A stretch of 64,000 bases of DNA from Thalassia testudinum. Taxonomy: Eukaryota > Streptophyta > Magnoliopsida > Alismatales > Hydrocharitaceae. The translations under genes were made by a program, and so were the position numbers. Numbering within the stretch: the stretch's first letter is position 1; every line of letters begins with the position of its first letter. The stretch covers positions 120,604,001 to 120,668,000 of the forward strand of contig JAZHRO010000013.1 of assembly GCA_037157565.1 (NCBI GenBank). Direction: 5' to 3'. A model generated the notes under the pieces. It searched no databases. It had not been told where the DNA came from and was given only the letters and a program-made list of their open reading frames with translations. Positions 1-10,946 of this stretch are shown piece by piece.

Positions 1-1307
1 TTTGCCTAGGTTGGTTCTGGAATTGATTTGATTTTTGATTCGACTAGGCAAACTTTGGGTGGTTGTGCTATCCAGGGTTGTAAGTGTTGGAGAAAGGGTC
101 TGGCTTAGAAAATCCCTGGATGGCCTGGGCATCTTCAAAGGTAGAAGGTGTCGAAGGAGAGGGGAAAGAGTAATCAGAGTTTGAAGGATCAAAGGTCCCT
201 CCCTAGAACATGGTCAAGGGTTGTTCCAAGTGCATTTGGTTCATAGATTGAACCAAGTCCACATTGTGAGCTCCCTTCACTAGGGAGAAGGTCTGTAATG
301 GGATTCGGGTTTGTTTCAATAGCTCATCAATCTTTTTATCCACCAATTCAACCTGATCCAACTTCTTGGCTATAATGTCCTTGTCAACCATTCTAGAATT
401 AGTTTTCACCTCATAATTCACACCACAGGGTTGACTAGATCGATTAAATTGGGTCATAAAGGCATTGTTAAGAGAATTCTCATTGATTGATTCAAAGAGC
501 TCAAACACACTCTCCTCATCCTTATATAAAATGTTGCCTCGACATGAAGCATCCACAAAATTCCTAAAGTTGCTGTCTAGACCATGGTAGAAAATTTGGG
601 CCAATTGCCACCTTGGAACCTCATGGTGTAGTCATTTCCTCAATAATTCATTAAATCTCTCCCATGCCTCATGAAATTGCTTTCCACTTTGCAAGGAAAA
701 AGTAGTAATGGCTCTCCTGAGCGCATTAGTCTTTCATATGGCGAAAAACTTCTTATGAAAAGCATGCCTTAACTCTGCCCAAGTGGATATGGGCTCCCTA
801 GAGTGCTAAGGTAATGAGATGCTTTGTCTCTTAGGGAGAACAGGAACATCTTGATTATAACAATATCTAAACTGATGTTCCTAGGTTTTATGGTCCGGGT
901 AATCCGCTCTAAGTCCTCTAGTTGTTGGAAAGGGTCTTCATTTGAGCTCCCATAGAAATGACTTTGAATCAAGCTAAGGACATTGGGTTTTAGCTCAAAA
1001 TCATCTCCCCCATTGGGGACCCTAAGGTATGGCTCTACTTGAATGGCAGAAGGATTGTAAAAATCATGGAGAGGCCTTGGTTGGCCCTCAAGCGGTGGTG
1101 GTGGGTTAGGTGGGTTCAGTGGGGTTGTCCTTGAGGGTTCTGTCCTTGATTCTACCCCTAAGGGTTTTGTAGTCGGTGTATGGTATTCATGATGGTGTGA
1201 ATCTATTGTTGCTGAAGTTGGTGGTTGGCGGTAATCTAAGCCTAAATCATGGCCATGGCATCAGGTTGAGGTTGATCTTCAGCCTCCTCAACTCGTGGGT
1301 CAACCAT
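1..1307 (-). pseudogene. gag: Athila-type gag, N-terminal part, broken (A1)
   Basis: Gag is the structural protein that packages element RNA in cytoplasmic virus-like particles. The likely start is the Met at 1305-1307 (MVDPRVEEAEDQ). Downstream, at 769-972, is the retrotransposon gag core (MIQSHFYGSSNEDPFQQLED, then LFSLRDKASHYL). At 203-604 is the conserved MAQIFYHGL and VDASCRGN stretch that follows it in all gag copies here. The frame is interrupted between these blocks, and 605-768 is coding-like but shifted. No CCHC zinc knuckle is seen, as is usual for Athila gag. The family is secure; the protein is not functional. Confidence 0.85.
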
Positions 1308-2516
1308 GTCCTCACCCCTACCCCTAGAAAAATCAAGTTTTCTCCTAGTTTCTCTATCTAAAGCAATCAATTTAGGATGAAGTGTTATCTTCCGTGCATA
1401 CGGCGAAGAAGAGCCAGGAGAGATGCGAAGGAAAACAAATGTGAGAAGTGTGTGCACAATTGGGTGCAAGAACCCAATGCCAAAACAAGTGTTCCTTTAC
1501 AGGCAAGATTAAGATGTGTAATTTTTAGGATTTAATTCTTGCTTTCATGGCTTTTAAAGTTCTCACTTGTTTACACCTTCAAACACGACACAAATATATA
1601 GGCACACGGTTGGTGAAAATTGATTTTCTTTAAGGACCTTTGTGTGGAAATAAAATCAAAAACTCCCTAGTGTGGAAAATCCTAGGGTGTGTAGCTTCTA
1701 TTCAATGAATTCTTTTTAATATTTTGTCAGGAAGGGTCCAATAAAAATAAGAAATGACCCTATCCTAACCAAAATCGAATGAGCTTTTCAAGAAAATCAA
1801 TTTCATAATTTTTTTAGGACAGTAGACTACCCAAATTCACATTTTTCGAAGAAGGGGTCAATCTGTCCAGAACCTCTAGATTAGTGTGCAAGTTTAATAT
1901 CTTGATTAGAACAAGCACTAATCAATTTTAAATGCAAGAGTCTTCTTTAGATGAAGTGTAGAGAATTTCAAGATCTTTCCAGAAATATAAATCTCTCACA
2001 AATCCGAGTTTTGTGGAGTTCACAGTAGTAAGAACACCCTACAGATCTCTAGAACTTAGGACAACCTTGTTGGCTTCCAGTAGCGAATTTCTCATGGCCA
2101 AACCACAATAGAAGGGGCACCCCTGAGGTTTTTTTCAAAATTTTTAGAGCTGTAGAGGGTCCTCTAATTGTGTCCTCAACCCGAGCCCAAAACATGATTT
2201 CTTTTTGAAGTTAACGGGTTGAAGACTTAGTGGTGGTGTTTTTCTTTGACAAACAAAACAGAGTTTTTTTCATAACACCACCATTTCTTGGTCCAAGGAT
2301 GGAAAGTTACCATTGGATCATGGGAAGACAAGATCAAGCCTTCGGGTTGATGACAGTCTTCTTCTTGCACTTCCTTTCGATCCAACCCGACTCGTTCTCC
2401 TCCCGTTGCTGATGCAGAAGGTTCCCGCAACCACAAGAAGAGAGACAAGAGCAAGTTAGATAACACAAGTATAAATAATGACCAAGAAAATGAAAATGAA
2501 TAAGAGATCTGTTGCC
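1308..2516 (-). other. A1 untranslated leader
   Basis: About 1.2 kb between the PBS and gag. Long leaders are usual for Athila. Only short open frames without family signatures are present (for example 2227-2649), and I do not treat them as genes. Confidence 0.6.
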
Positions 2517-2534
2517 TCCCCAACAACGACGCCA
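2517..2534 (-). promoter_or_regulatory. A1 primer binding site, tRNA-Asp type
   Basis: On the minus strand the site reads TGGCGTCGTTGTTGGGGA, three C-to-T differences from the tRNA-Asp complement seen intact in A8 (TGGCGCCGTTGCCGGGGA). It lies 5 nt inside the LTR end, the same spacing as in A8. The changes fit decay of methylated cytosines. Confidence 0.85.
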
Positions 2535-2539
2535 AAAAC

Positions 2540-2552
2540 TGATGTTCGCTGG
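2540..2552 (-). mobile_element. A1 5' LTR, 3'-terminal 13 bp (left of the copia insertion)
   Basis: On the plus strand it starts TGATGTTCGC, so the LTR ends in ATCA before the spacer and PBS. The remaining 1.46 kb resumes at 12266. Positions 2548-2552 (GCTGG) are also the left target duplication of the copia element. Confidence 0.75.
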
Positions 2553-3106
2553 TGTAGGATCTACAAATCACAAGCATGCTAGAAGGGGGATGAATGGTGT
2601 AGGAAATAAAAATTGCATGACAAAACAATCCATAAACACAAAGGCACAAGATATATAGTGGTTCCCCTCACCTGGGTACTCCACTACCTAAATCTCCTGA
2701 CTTAGGATTTTTAACCTAATTCCCTCAACTCAGACGGAATCAATTTACTAATATCAGAGGTAATTAACGGGTTACCTCAACCCAATTACAAGATATGAAG
2801 AAAATATAAAGATATAGGTGTAAGCAAAATGTAAATAGAATCTTACAACTATTTCTTATGTCTCCAACAAGAGTATATCTTATAACAAGTATAACCAAAT
2901 CTAACAAGAAAAACTAAGGTGTAAAACAAATGGTTGATTATAGAAAAATACGATCGCCTTTGATAATTTGTTGCAAATGATGAGATGCCTTGAAATGTAT
3001 GCAACAAAACAAACTCTCTTTCAACTTGAAAATGGAGAATTGAAGGTGTAGGCAAGTGTATAATTCTTTTTTTAAGAGATGTATCTAAAACAACACTCAA
3101 AGAGTG

Positions 3107-3115
3107 CTTATATAG
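3107..3115 (-). promoter_or_regulatory. TATA-like box, copia 3' LTR
   Basis: The minus strand reads CTATATAAGC, and the equivalent site in the other LTR (11501-11509) is kept. It lies roughly 0.8 kb into the LTR, downstream of the palindrome array, a plausible core promoter position. Confidence 0.5.
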
Positions 3116-3288
3116 ACCACTAATCACCTCTCTCACGAATTCTAGCCGCTAGGGGTATTTTAGGAACACTACAATTATTATTAATTGCAAATTAGCCGTT
3201 TAGACTGGTCACAACAGTTAGTTGGTATCTGTACTGAACTCTTGGTACCAGTACCGACTACATACAGTCAGTACAGCCAAATCACTGG

Positions 3289-3520
3289 GTATCGGTACTC
3301 ATTGTGAGTACCGGTACTTGTGACACACAATCTTGGGCCCTGTGACCTACATGTACCGGTACTCATGATGAGTACCAGTACTTGTAACACACAGACTTGA
3401 GTCCTGTGACCTATGTGTACCGGTACTCATGATGAGTATCGGTACTTGTAAGGTCCAAGCAAAAACCCAGTTCACAAACTGTGACCACTTGATACCGGTA
3501 CTCATGATGAGTATCGATAC
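3289..3520. repeat. Array of four 29-bp ACCGGTAC palindromes in copia U3
   Basis: The palindromes are at 3289-3317, 3353-3381, 3417-3445 and 3492-3520. Each is built as GTACCGGTACTCAT, one centre base (or a 3-base variant), then the reverse complement. The first three starts are 64 bp apart, and the intervening sequence (TTGTRACACACA...CCTGTGACCTA) repeats too, so this is a tandem repeat with a palindromic core. Confidence 0.9.
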
Positions 3521-3905
3521 TTGATGTTCACGGTTTGGAACTTAGGTCCAGACCTATGCCGAGCAGGTACCAAAGATCAATTAGAGAAATCCAATCTACT
3601 CTAGGCGACTTTGTTTTGAAAGAGTCAATTTTGAGTTAAGAACCGAGTAAATGAATGATATTCTAGATCCTATTTATCTCTACTTTGATTTTAATACATA
3701 GATTATGTTTTACTTGTTTGGAGACATACAAAAATTCTAAGATACAATAAAAATTAAAGTCTTCAAAACTTCTTCCTTCATGTACAATCTTTTTGCTTGC
3801 ATCCACAAATTCTTTTGACCTGAAATTACTTCATAAACATATTAGAATTTAAAATGATTTTGTTAACATCAAAACACAGAAGAGAAATGGAACTAGGATC
3901 CAACA

Positions 3906-3919
3906 ATCTCCTCTTTTTT
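3906..3919 (-). promoter_or_regulatory. Copia polypurine tract
   Basis: On the minus strand the sequence abutting the 3' LTR is CAAAAAAGAGGAGAT, the expected plus-strand DNA primer position. Confidence 0.85.
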
Positions 3920-4283
3920 GATGTTGATGAAACAAATAAGATACTCATATTAAAAATAAACAGAGACTTAATAAGAGAAGAATAAAAAACTCCACAAGAG
4001 AGTAAAAAACCTCCCCCTCAAACTAAGCTCTCCCTATTTTAGATATGAAGTATCCATTCATTCATTTCATTTCTCCCCCTTTTTGTCAAGCAAGCAAAAA
4101 AATTGAGCAAATACCATAAAAGTTCAAATTTCATAACAAAGCATAAATACATAATCAAACAATGCATCAAATTTCATAACATGATAAGGTTCATGACACA
4201 AAATAAATATTAAGAGCCATAGAAGTTTAACAATGTTAAGAGTCATACAATCAACAACAAGCTTACATACTTAAAAAACTAAA

Positions 4284-5647
4284 CTAATTTCTATGACGTT
4301 TTCTAATAAGTGGTTGTTCATCCTCATCATCGTCAATGTCATCGTCATTGTCATCATCATCATTGGTGCTGTCGTCATCATCATCATCGTCTTCTTCATA
4401 TGAAACATTTTCTTCATCTTTTGTGTCTTCTTCTTCCTCATCTTCATAGATAATTGGTTCTTTTTCTGCTACAAAAGATGGATCTTGGAAGTGTTTCTGT
4501 CTTCTTTCGCTGTATTCCGGAGGTGCTTTTGGTTGAGTCTACTTCGTTTGTTTGGTATGTTGAGTGGAAGATGCAACATAGGAAGACTCAAAAGACATAG
4601 AAAGATCATGAAATTTGCGTTCCATGTGACGGAAGGCAAAATTCAGATTGGTTAAATTTTGACCAATATAATTGAAAGTGTTGATCATGTAGGGATCGGT
4701 GCCAGACTCATGATATAGGTTCTTCCAAGGAGTTTCGACTTCTGGAAAGGGATAGGTAATGGGTACAAAAGCTGAAGATGATTCAGGAGGTGGATGAGAA
4801 GATTGAGCATTTGGATCAACTTCATCTTCTTCATCATCACTAGTAGATTCCTCTCTAGCAGGTTTCACTCCCATTTTCTGAAGAGTGGTCCATTTGAAAT
4901 AAATCACTTTTCTAAGAGGAGTGAAATTAGAAAGGTTAATTTTATTTTTATGAAATATGTGAGACACCAAAATATCCAAGGGTAAAGCCGATGCACGGTA
5001 ATGAGGTCTAAGAAAGTGAATGAAAGCTGTGTTCCAATTGACCGGAAATCCTGTAATGATAGCATAGATTAAGGGTAAAATGTCAACGAGAATTTTGTGA
5101 AAACCCAAATTTTTAGCCCTTAAATTCCATGCTAAGATACGGAAAAGAACACAAGCAAAAAGAGTCATGTTGGGGGCAACGAATGCTTTGCCCTGGCAAT
5201 TGGGAAGCAATAGAGTTTCATGAATTTTGTGAGTAGGAAATTGCTCCTTAAGTGTGTTAAAAGGATGACCTTCATTAGGGCATTGGGTGATGGTTGATAA
5301 AAATTTAGGAGTAATGGTGATTTTTTGACCAAAAACTTTGGATGTTAAGACAAGATGGCCCCAATTTTCTTGTTCTTGGAGATTAGAAAAAAATAGACAA
5401 TTAATGTTAGGGTAAACTCCAAGAACATCAAAAAATGCCTCATCAAAGAAATGCATAAGATGCTGATTAGAAAGACAAGTAGTGAACTCATAGATTTGTA
5501 GAGAAAAATCTTTCCACTCAATAGACTACAGTGATGGAGTTTTAGGGCTTTATACCAATCAAATTTTGATTTAGCATCCTCATTGATGCAAAACTTTTGA
5601 AATGCTTCTTGACGTGCTTTTCCCTTACTTTTAGATTTTGGTGCCAT
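4284..5647 (-). pseudogene. Env-like / putative plant transposon protein ORF of the SIRE-like copia element, broken
   Basis: This is the extra ORF downstream of RNase H typical of SIRE/Maximus elements; its role is unproven. It begins MAPKSKSKGKARQEAFQKF at 5647. A frameshift near 5530 moves it into the frame read at 4539-5456, which contains the plant transposon protein-like core (PNINCLFFSNLQEQENWGHL; LILAWNLRAK-type and IYAIITG segments). An in-frame TAG at 4536-4538 precedes a strongly acidic tail rich in Asp and Glu, ending in basic PLIRKRHRN before the stop at 4284-4286. I see no convincing signal peptide or transmembrane helix, so an envelope role is not supported by what is visible. 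Confidence 0.75.
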
Positions 5648-6379
5648 CTGAAAACTTACAACAAGAAATAGGAATACAATTAGAGATAAAGATCATGTGT
5701 TCAAGTAACAACACAGTTAAGCCTGCATGTACCGGTACTGATTGGTTTTTGTCCCAACCAGAAATACGAGCTAGTACCGGTACTCATCTTCAGTATCGGT
5801 ACCTACTCTGTAAAGCAGGCACTGCTGCACTCGGCGAGTACCAGTACCGCTGATGGGTACCAGTACCAACTGGTACCCGATGAAAGCATATTGCAGCAGT
5901 AGAAATGACGACGAGAAACAAAAAAACATGTTATAGAATGAATCAAGGAAACAAGATTTGATGAGAAGATGAGAATTTACCTAGGGTATGAAGATTGGAG
6001 ATGATTCATCTTCTTGGCAAGGGCTTGGAGGGGCTTGTAGTGGAACTAGGGTTGGTTGTGAAGAAATGAGGCAAGTGTTTGCACTTGACCTCTTTTATAT
6101 GGGATGGGTCATGTACTCATCACATGACCACTTAAGTGGTTGAGAGAAGAAAAATTGACAACTTAGGTGTTGAAAAAATATTGTGATCAACAACCTAAGT
6201 TAAGCAACCTAATTGCAAACAACACCCTGGTATTTCCAGACATATGGAAATATTACATTTTACACTTCTTTTAGTAAGATGGGTAATTTGCAAAAAAGCC
6301 CTAAGGAATTTTCATAAATGCAAACAAAGTTCATATCAAACAAATTGTTAGATTAGAATCTCTTTTATTGTACAAAGTC
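5648..6379 (-). other. Spacer between RNase H and env-like ORF of copia
   Basis: No coding signature. It contains a second cluster of ACCGGTAC palindromic repeats (5728-5878), otherwise A/T-rich sequence without recognised structure. Confidence 0.6.
5728..5878. repeat. Internal cluster of ACCGGTAC-type repeats
   Basis: Units GTACCGGTACTG, GTACCGGTACTCATC...GTATCGGTAC, GTACCAGTACCGC and GGTACCAGTACCAACTGGTACC occur in 150 bp. The core is that of the LTR array, but the spacing is less regular. It lies just upstream of the env-like ORF start, where an internal promoter or splice signal could sit. Confidence 0.8.
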
Positions 6380-7930
6380 TTAATTTCTCCTTATAAAGCA
6401 GAATCTCTCTACTGCAAGAGGTTTTGTAAAGATGTCTGCCAATTGGTTTTGAGTGTCAATGAATTCTAATTGAATAGAGCCTTGAAGTACATTATCTCTG
6501 AGGAAATGATGTCTAATGTCTATATGTTTAGTACGTGAATGGTGTACCAGATTTTTAGATAGATTTATTGTAGTTGTATTATCACATAATATCTTGGATT
6601 GCATAAAAATCAATCCAAAGTCGGACAAAGTCTGTTTCATGCAAATGACCTAAGAGCAAGCAAGTGAAGCTACAATATGCTCAGCTTCAGTTGTAGAAAG
6701 TGAAACATAAGTTTGCTTCTTAGAGAACCATGAGACTAGAGATTCTCCAATACAATGACATGTGCCGCTTGTGCTCTTTCGGTCTATCCGACTCCCTGCA
6801 TAGTCTACATCACTATAGGATAATAGATCTAAAGATTATGCTTTAGGATAGAAAGACCAAGGTCTTTTGTGCTGTTTAGGTATCTAAATATTCTTTCTAG
6901 TACATTAAAATGAGATTCCTTAGGTTCATACTGGAATCTCGCACATAAACATGTAGCAAAAAGAATATCGAGTCTAGAAGTTGTGAGATATAGTAGTGAA
7001 CCTATCATTCCCTGGTATTTCCTTTCATCTACCCTCTTGCCGGATAAATCTTCACCAAGAGAAGTAGATAGAGCAATCAGAGTCTCTTTGCCATTTACAT
7101 TTTCAAAGTCAAATTTCTTGAGAATTTCAAGAACATATTTTGTTTGACTAATGTAAATTCCTGTGTCTAATTTTTGAATTTGGAGTCCTAAAAAGAATCT
7201 AAGTTCACCCATCATACTCATTTCAAACTCAGTCTTCATAGTCTCACAAAAATGTTGACACAGGGACTCCTTATTTGATCCAAATATAATATCGTCAACA
7301 TATATTTGAACCAATAAGGTGTCATTACCTTCTTTTACAAAAAGAGTTGAATTAACAACTCCAATTCTAAAACCGTGCTGAAGAAGAAAGGTCTTGAGCC
7401 TATCATACCAGGCCCTGGGAGCTTGTTTAAGTCCATAAAATGCCTTATTGAGCTTGTATACATGCTCTGGGTGTGCTGGGTCCTCGAACCCGGGAGGCTG
7501 ATGAACATAAACTTATTCCTTAATATAACCATTAAGAAAAGCACTCTTGACATCTATTTGATATAACTTGAAGTCCTTTGCACTTGCAAAGGCAAGTAGC
7601 ATCCGTATGGACTGCAAGCAAGCAATAGGGGCATATGTCTCATTAAAGTCAATACCCTCCTATTGGTTATAGCCTTGAGCTACAAGTCTGGCTTTATTCC
7701 TGATCACTGAACCAGATTCATCTAATTTATTTCGGAACACCCACTTGGTTCCAATGATGGAATTACCCTCAGGAGCGGGTACCAAGTTCCATACATTGTT
7801 CTTAGTAAATTGGAGTAGCTCCTCTTGCATAGCTACAACCCATGATTCATCCTTTAATGCTTCATCAACTTTCTTGGGTTCAAGTTGTGAAACAAAAGCA
7901 TTAAAGACAAAATTAGCTCTAAAGTGAGAT
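6380..7930 (-). pseudogene. pol: Copia reverse transcriptase and RNase H, broken
   Basis: RT copies element RNA to DNA and RNase H removes the RNA. RT motifs seen: [52 protein letters not shown], and the catalytic [11 protein letters not shown] with YVDD at about 7291-7302. RNase H ends with HIDIRHHFLRDN and the terminal QLADIFTKPL of Ty1/copia. Segments lie in different frames (6380-6640, 6829-7314, 7335-7553), with stops after LVAQGYNQ and NGYIKE. The catalytic aspartates survive, but the reading frame does not. Confidence 0.9.
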
Positions 7931-7965
7931 CAGGATTTTACACCTTATTCAGTATCACTAATAAT

Positions 7966-8960
7966 CTATTCTTGAGGGTGATCCTTATGGTGTACCCATT
8001 CTTTTGGAAGATCATGTACATTTCGTGAATCTTCTATTTTTGATCCATCAATGAAGGGGGTATCTTCATCATCAGAATCTAAATGATTTGATTCCGATTC
8101 ACCTAAGTTTGTTTCATCAAATGAAACATGCAGGGATTCTTTAATGACAAAAGTCCTTTTATTAAAGACTCGATAAGCTTTGCTTCTTGTTGAATAGCTA
8201 ATAAAAATGGCTTCATCACCTTTAGCATCAAACTTATCAAGCCAGTCATGGGCGTTTAATAAATAACATCTACTTCCAAACACCCTGAAATATGATATCC
8301 TAGGAGACTTCTCATAATAAAGATCATATGGAGTTTCTTAATAATAGGCCTTAAAAGTGTTCTATTTAGAACATAACATGCCGTATTAATGGCTTCTACC
8401 CAGAAATATTTTTGAAGCCCAGACTCCAAGAGCAAAGTTTGGACACATTCTTGTAGAGTGCGATTCTTGTGCTCTACAACACCATTTTGAGATGGAGCCT
8501 GAGGAAATGAAAATTCATGGGCTATGTCAGAATTGACATAAAAACTTGAAAATTTTTCATTTTCAAATTCACCCTCATGATCAGTCCTAAGTCTAAGAAT
8601 AGAGGATGATTTTTCCTTTTGAAGTCTTCGAGTAAGACTTAGGAAGGAATCAAATGAGTCGTCCTTATGTTTCAAGAAGATGACCCAAGTGAACCTAGAG
8701 AAGTCATCAATAATAGCTAGGCAAAATTTTGATCCATTTAGACTCTCAAATCGTGTTGGTCCAAATAGATCAAGGTGTAACAACTCTAAAGGTTGTGTTG
8801 TTGAAACTAAGTCTTTAGGTTTAAAAGAAGCTTTGTGCATTTTTTCGAGTTCACACGACTTACACAAAACATCTTTCTTATAAGTTAGTTTAGGTAGGCC
8901 CCTTAGTAACTCATTTTTTGCTAACCTATTAAGATGTTTGTGATTAATGTGACCTAACCT
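7966..8960 (-). pseudogene. pol: Copia integrase (GAG-pre-integrase, core, C-terminus), broken
   Basis: Integrase joins element DNA to the chromosome. Seen: pre-integrase zinc region (LGHINHKHLNRLAKNELL, then CKSCELEKMHKASF), core DLFGP, AIIDDFSRFTWVIFLKHK, RTDHEGEF and NGVVEHKNRTLQ, which supply D, D and E. The C-terminal part (7966-8283: MFGSRCYLLNAHDWLDKFDAKGDE, FISYSTRSKAYRVFNKRT) is in another frame. All three acidic catalytic residues are present. Confidence 0.9.
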
Positions 8961-8989
8961 ACAGTATCAAAGATCTACTTCAATATGGG

Positions 8990-9537
8990 AGGCAAGAAAA
9001 CATTTTACATACTTCTCTTTTGAAAAATGAAGAGCATAGATATTTTCATATCTAAATCATTCAATTAAAATCGTATTTGTTCCTTCTTTTAATATTTTAA
9101 ATCCAACTTTAGTGAACAAAACATCACATCCATTATCACATATTTGACTAACACTAAGCAGGTTATGTTTAAGTTTTCTACTAAAAGAACATTACGTACC
9201 TGCTTAGAAGAGTTTCCTATTGCACCTTCACCAATAATGTGACAATGTTTGTTGTTGCCCAACTTGACTCATCCTCCATCTTCGATTTTGGTCCATTTGA
9301 TAAAGAGGTTGGAGTGTCCCGTCATATGCTTGGAACACCTACTGTCTAGGATCTATTTGTCCTTTTTGACTTGTAAGATAATTTATTAAATTTATTTTAG
9401 GTACCCATTTTCTTTTGGGTCCTCGATGGTTAGTACCTTTCAAATCCTTAGGTTTATAGATCATTTTAGTGTTAGATCTATAATTCTTAGGATTCTTGAC
9501 CTTTTGATAAATCCATGCATGTCTAGGTGCATGTGAT
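8990..9537 (-). pseudogene. pol: Copia aspartic protease region, broken
   Basis: The active-site block reads LDSRCSKHMTGHSNL (about 9300-9350), where the family has LDSGCSKHMTG. The glycine after the catalytic Asp-Ser has become Arg, and a stop lies three codons upstream. Other protease sequence is scattered over three frames. Confidence 0.75.
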
Positions 9538-10898
9538 TTATTTTGTGTTGTTTTTATTATTGACCTTAGCTTTTAAATTATTACAAAATTTCGTATTCAG
9601 CCTAATTGTTGTTTTTAGATTATTCAAAGTGTCCTCAAAGTATTCATAAATGTCCTCTAATTCTACTATTTTTGCATGTAATTGATTGTTAGTTTGTTTG
9701 GACATATCTAATTCTATTTCTAAACAAGATTTCTCTATTTCTAGAGTTCTATAACTATCATGCAAAACCTTATTTTCCTTTTTAATCATCCTAGCCTTAT
9801 TATATAAATCTTCATATGCTTGTACTAATTCATTAAAGGTGACTTCAGAATCTACCTCATTTTCCAAGTTGTCATCGTTTGCCATTAAGTAAAGATGTGC
9901 AACTTCTGTTTCTTCAGATTCTTCGGAAGATGATTCCATGTTGGAACCACTATTATCCCAGGTTGCCTTGTATGCCTTTGTTGAAATCTTTTTCTTTCGA
10001 TCAAGTTCTTTGTCCTTCTTTTCTTCCTTCTTCTTCTTGATCATTGGACAATCTTTTCATACGTGCCCCTTCATCTTGCACTCAAAACAAATAATGTCAT
10101 TTGAAAATTTATTGATTTTCTTACCTTGTTTTCAGATGAATCTTCTGAATCTTCTCGTTATAAGAGCAAGCTCTTCTTCGTCAAAGTTTGAGTCATCAAA
10201 GTCCGATACCTCCTTTAAAGCTTTGAAAGCAAGCTCCTTTTTCTTGCTTATGGATTTTTCTTCATTCTTCTTCATATTTTCCAACTGAACTTCATATGCC
10301 ATGAGGCTTCAAATTAACTCATCTAAGGAGAGAGTAGAAAGATCTTTTGCCTCTTGAATGGCTGTGGTCATTGGAAACCAATCGCTTGTAAGGGATCTTA
10401 AGATTTTCCTTACAAGTTGTTCCTCCTTCAGCTTGACTCCAAGATTCTTCATTGGATTAACAATATCTCCAAATCTTGTGTACATCCCTTTGATTGTTTC
10501 ACCTTTCTGCATCCTGAAACTCTCATAGCTTTCTATTAGAATAGAAATATGTGTTTCTTTAACTTTACTTGTACCTTCATAGGTGACTTGCAATGTGTTC
10601 CATATCTCGTATGCGGACACGCATGCGGAGATACAGTTAAATTCTTCTCTTGATAACGTACAATAGAGTGCGTTCATCACTTTCGCATTTCCCGCGATCC
10701 TTTTCTTTTGTTCTGCCGTCCATGCCACTCCTTGTGGCTCCGGATCCACATACTTCTCTTGGATAAACTTCCATGAGTCCTCATCCATGGCCTTGAGGAA
10801 GATTTGCATCCTCCTCTTCTAGTATCCATAGTCTGTCCCATCAAAGTAGGGAGGACATGTGGATGACTGTCCTTTGGTGCGCTTTACTAGAGATGCCA
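9538..10898 (-). pseudogene. gag: Copia gag with UBN2-type domain, zinc knuckle and long coiled coil, broken
   Basis: It starts MASLVKRTKGQSSTCPPYFD at 10898, a normal SIRE-type gag start. A stop interrupts it after DYGY, then the UBN2-type gag domain runs from 10809 to 10309 (MQIFLKAMDEDSW to LSTLSLDELI). A CX2CX3GHX4C zinc knuckle near 10050-10100 reads CFECKMKGHV, stop, KDC, with the stop consistent with CGA to TGA. It is followed by a Lys-rich stretch, a Ser/Glu-rich stretch and a long coiled-coil-like segment (9538-9860) before the protease. Confidence 0.85.
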
Positions 10899-10928
10899 TA
10901 GCGAAAGAGAATTATCACTTCTTTTTGC

Positions 10929-10946
10929 AACCCGCTTAATACCACC
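10929..10946 (-). promoter_or_regulatory. Copia primer binding site, initiator tRNA-Met type (degenerate)
   Basis: The minus strand beside the 5' LTR reads GGTGGTATTAAGCGGGTT. TGGTAT is the start of the tRNA-iMet complement used by most Ty1/copia elements; the following bases are diverged. Confidence 0.65.

Larger units (their letters stand above)
2553..3905 (-). repeat. Copia 3' LTR (left copy)
   Basis: It runs TGTAGGATC to GGATCCAACA on the plus strand, so on the element strand it is TGTTGG...CCTACA. It matches 10947-12260 throughout. U3 holds four 29-bp palindromes (3289-3520), and a TATA-like TATATAA (minus) is at 3107-3115. A 95-codon open frame (2849-3136) also occurs in the other LTR, but only because the LTRs are copies of each other. 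Confidence 0.93.

Noticed and set aside
2849..3136. 95-codon frame also present at 11243-11530
   Set aside because: Both lie in the two LTRs of the same copia element, so their similarity comes from LTR duplication, not coding conservation.
3289..3520. CRISPR-like array because of regular 64-bp spacing
   Set aside because: The spacers repeat with the units, only four units exist, and the array lies in a plant LTR.
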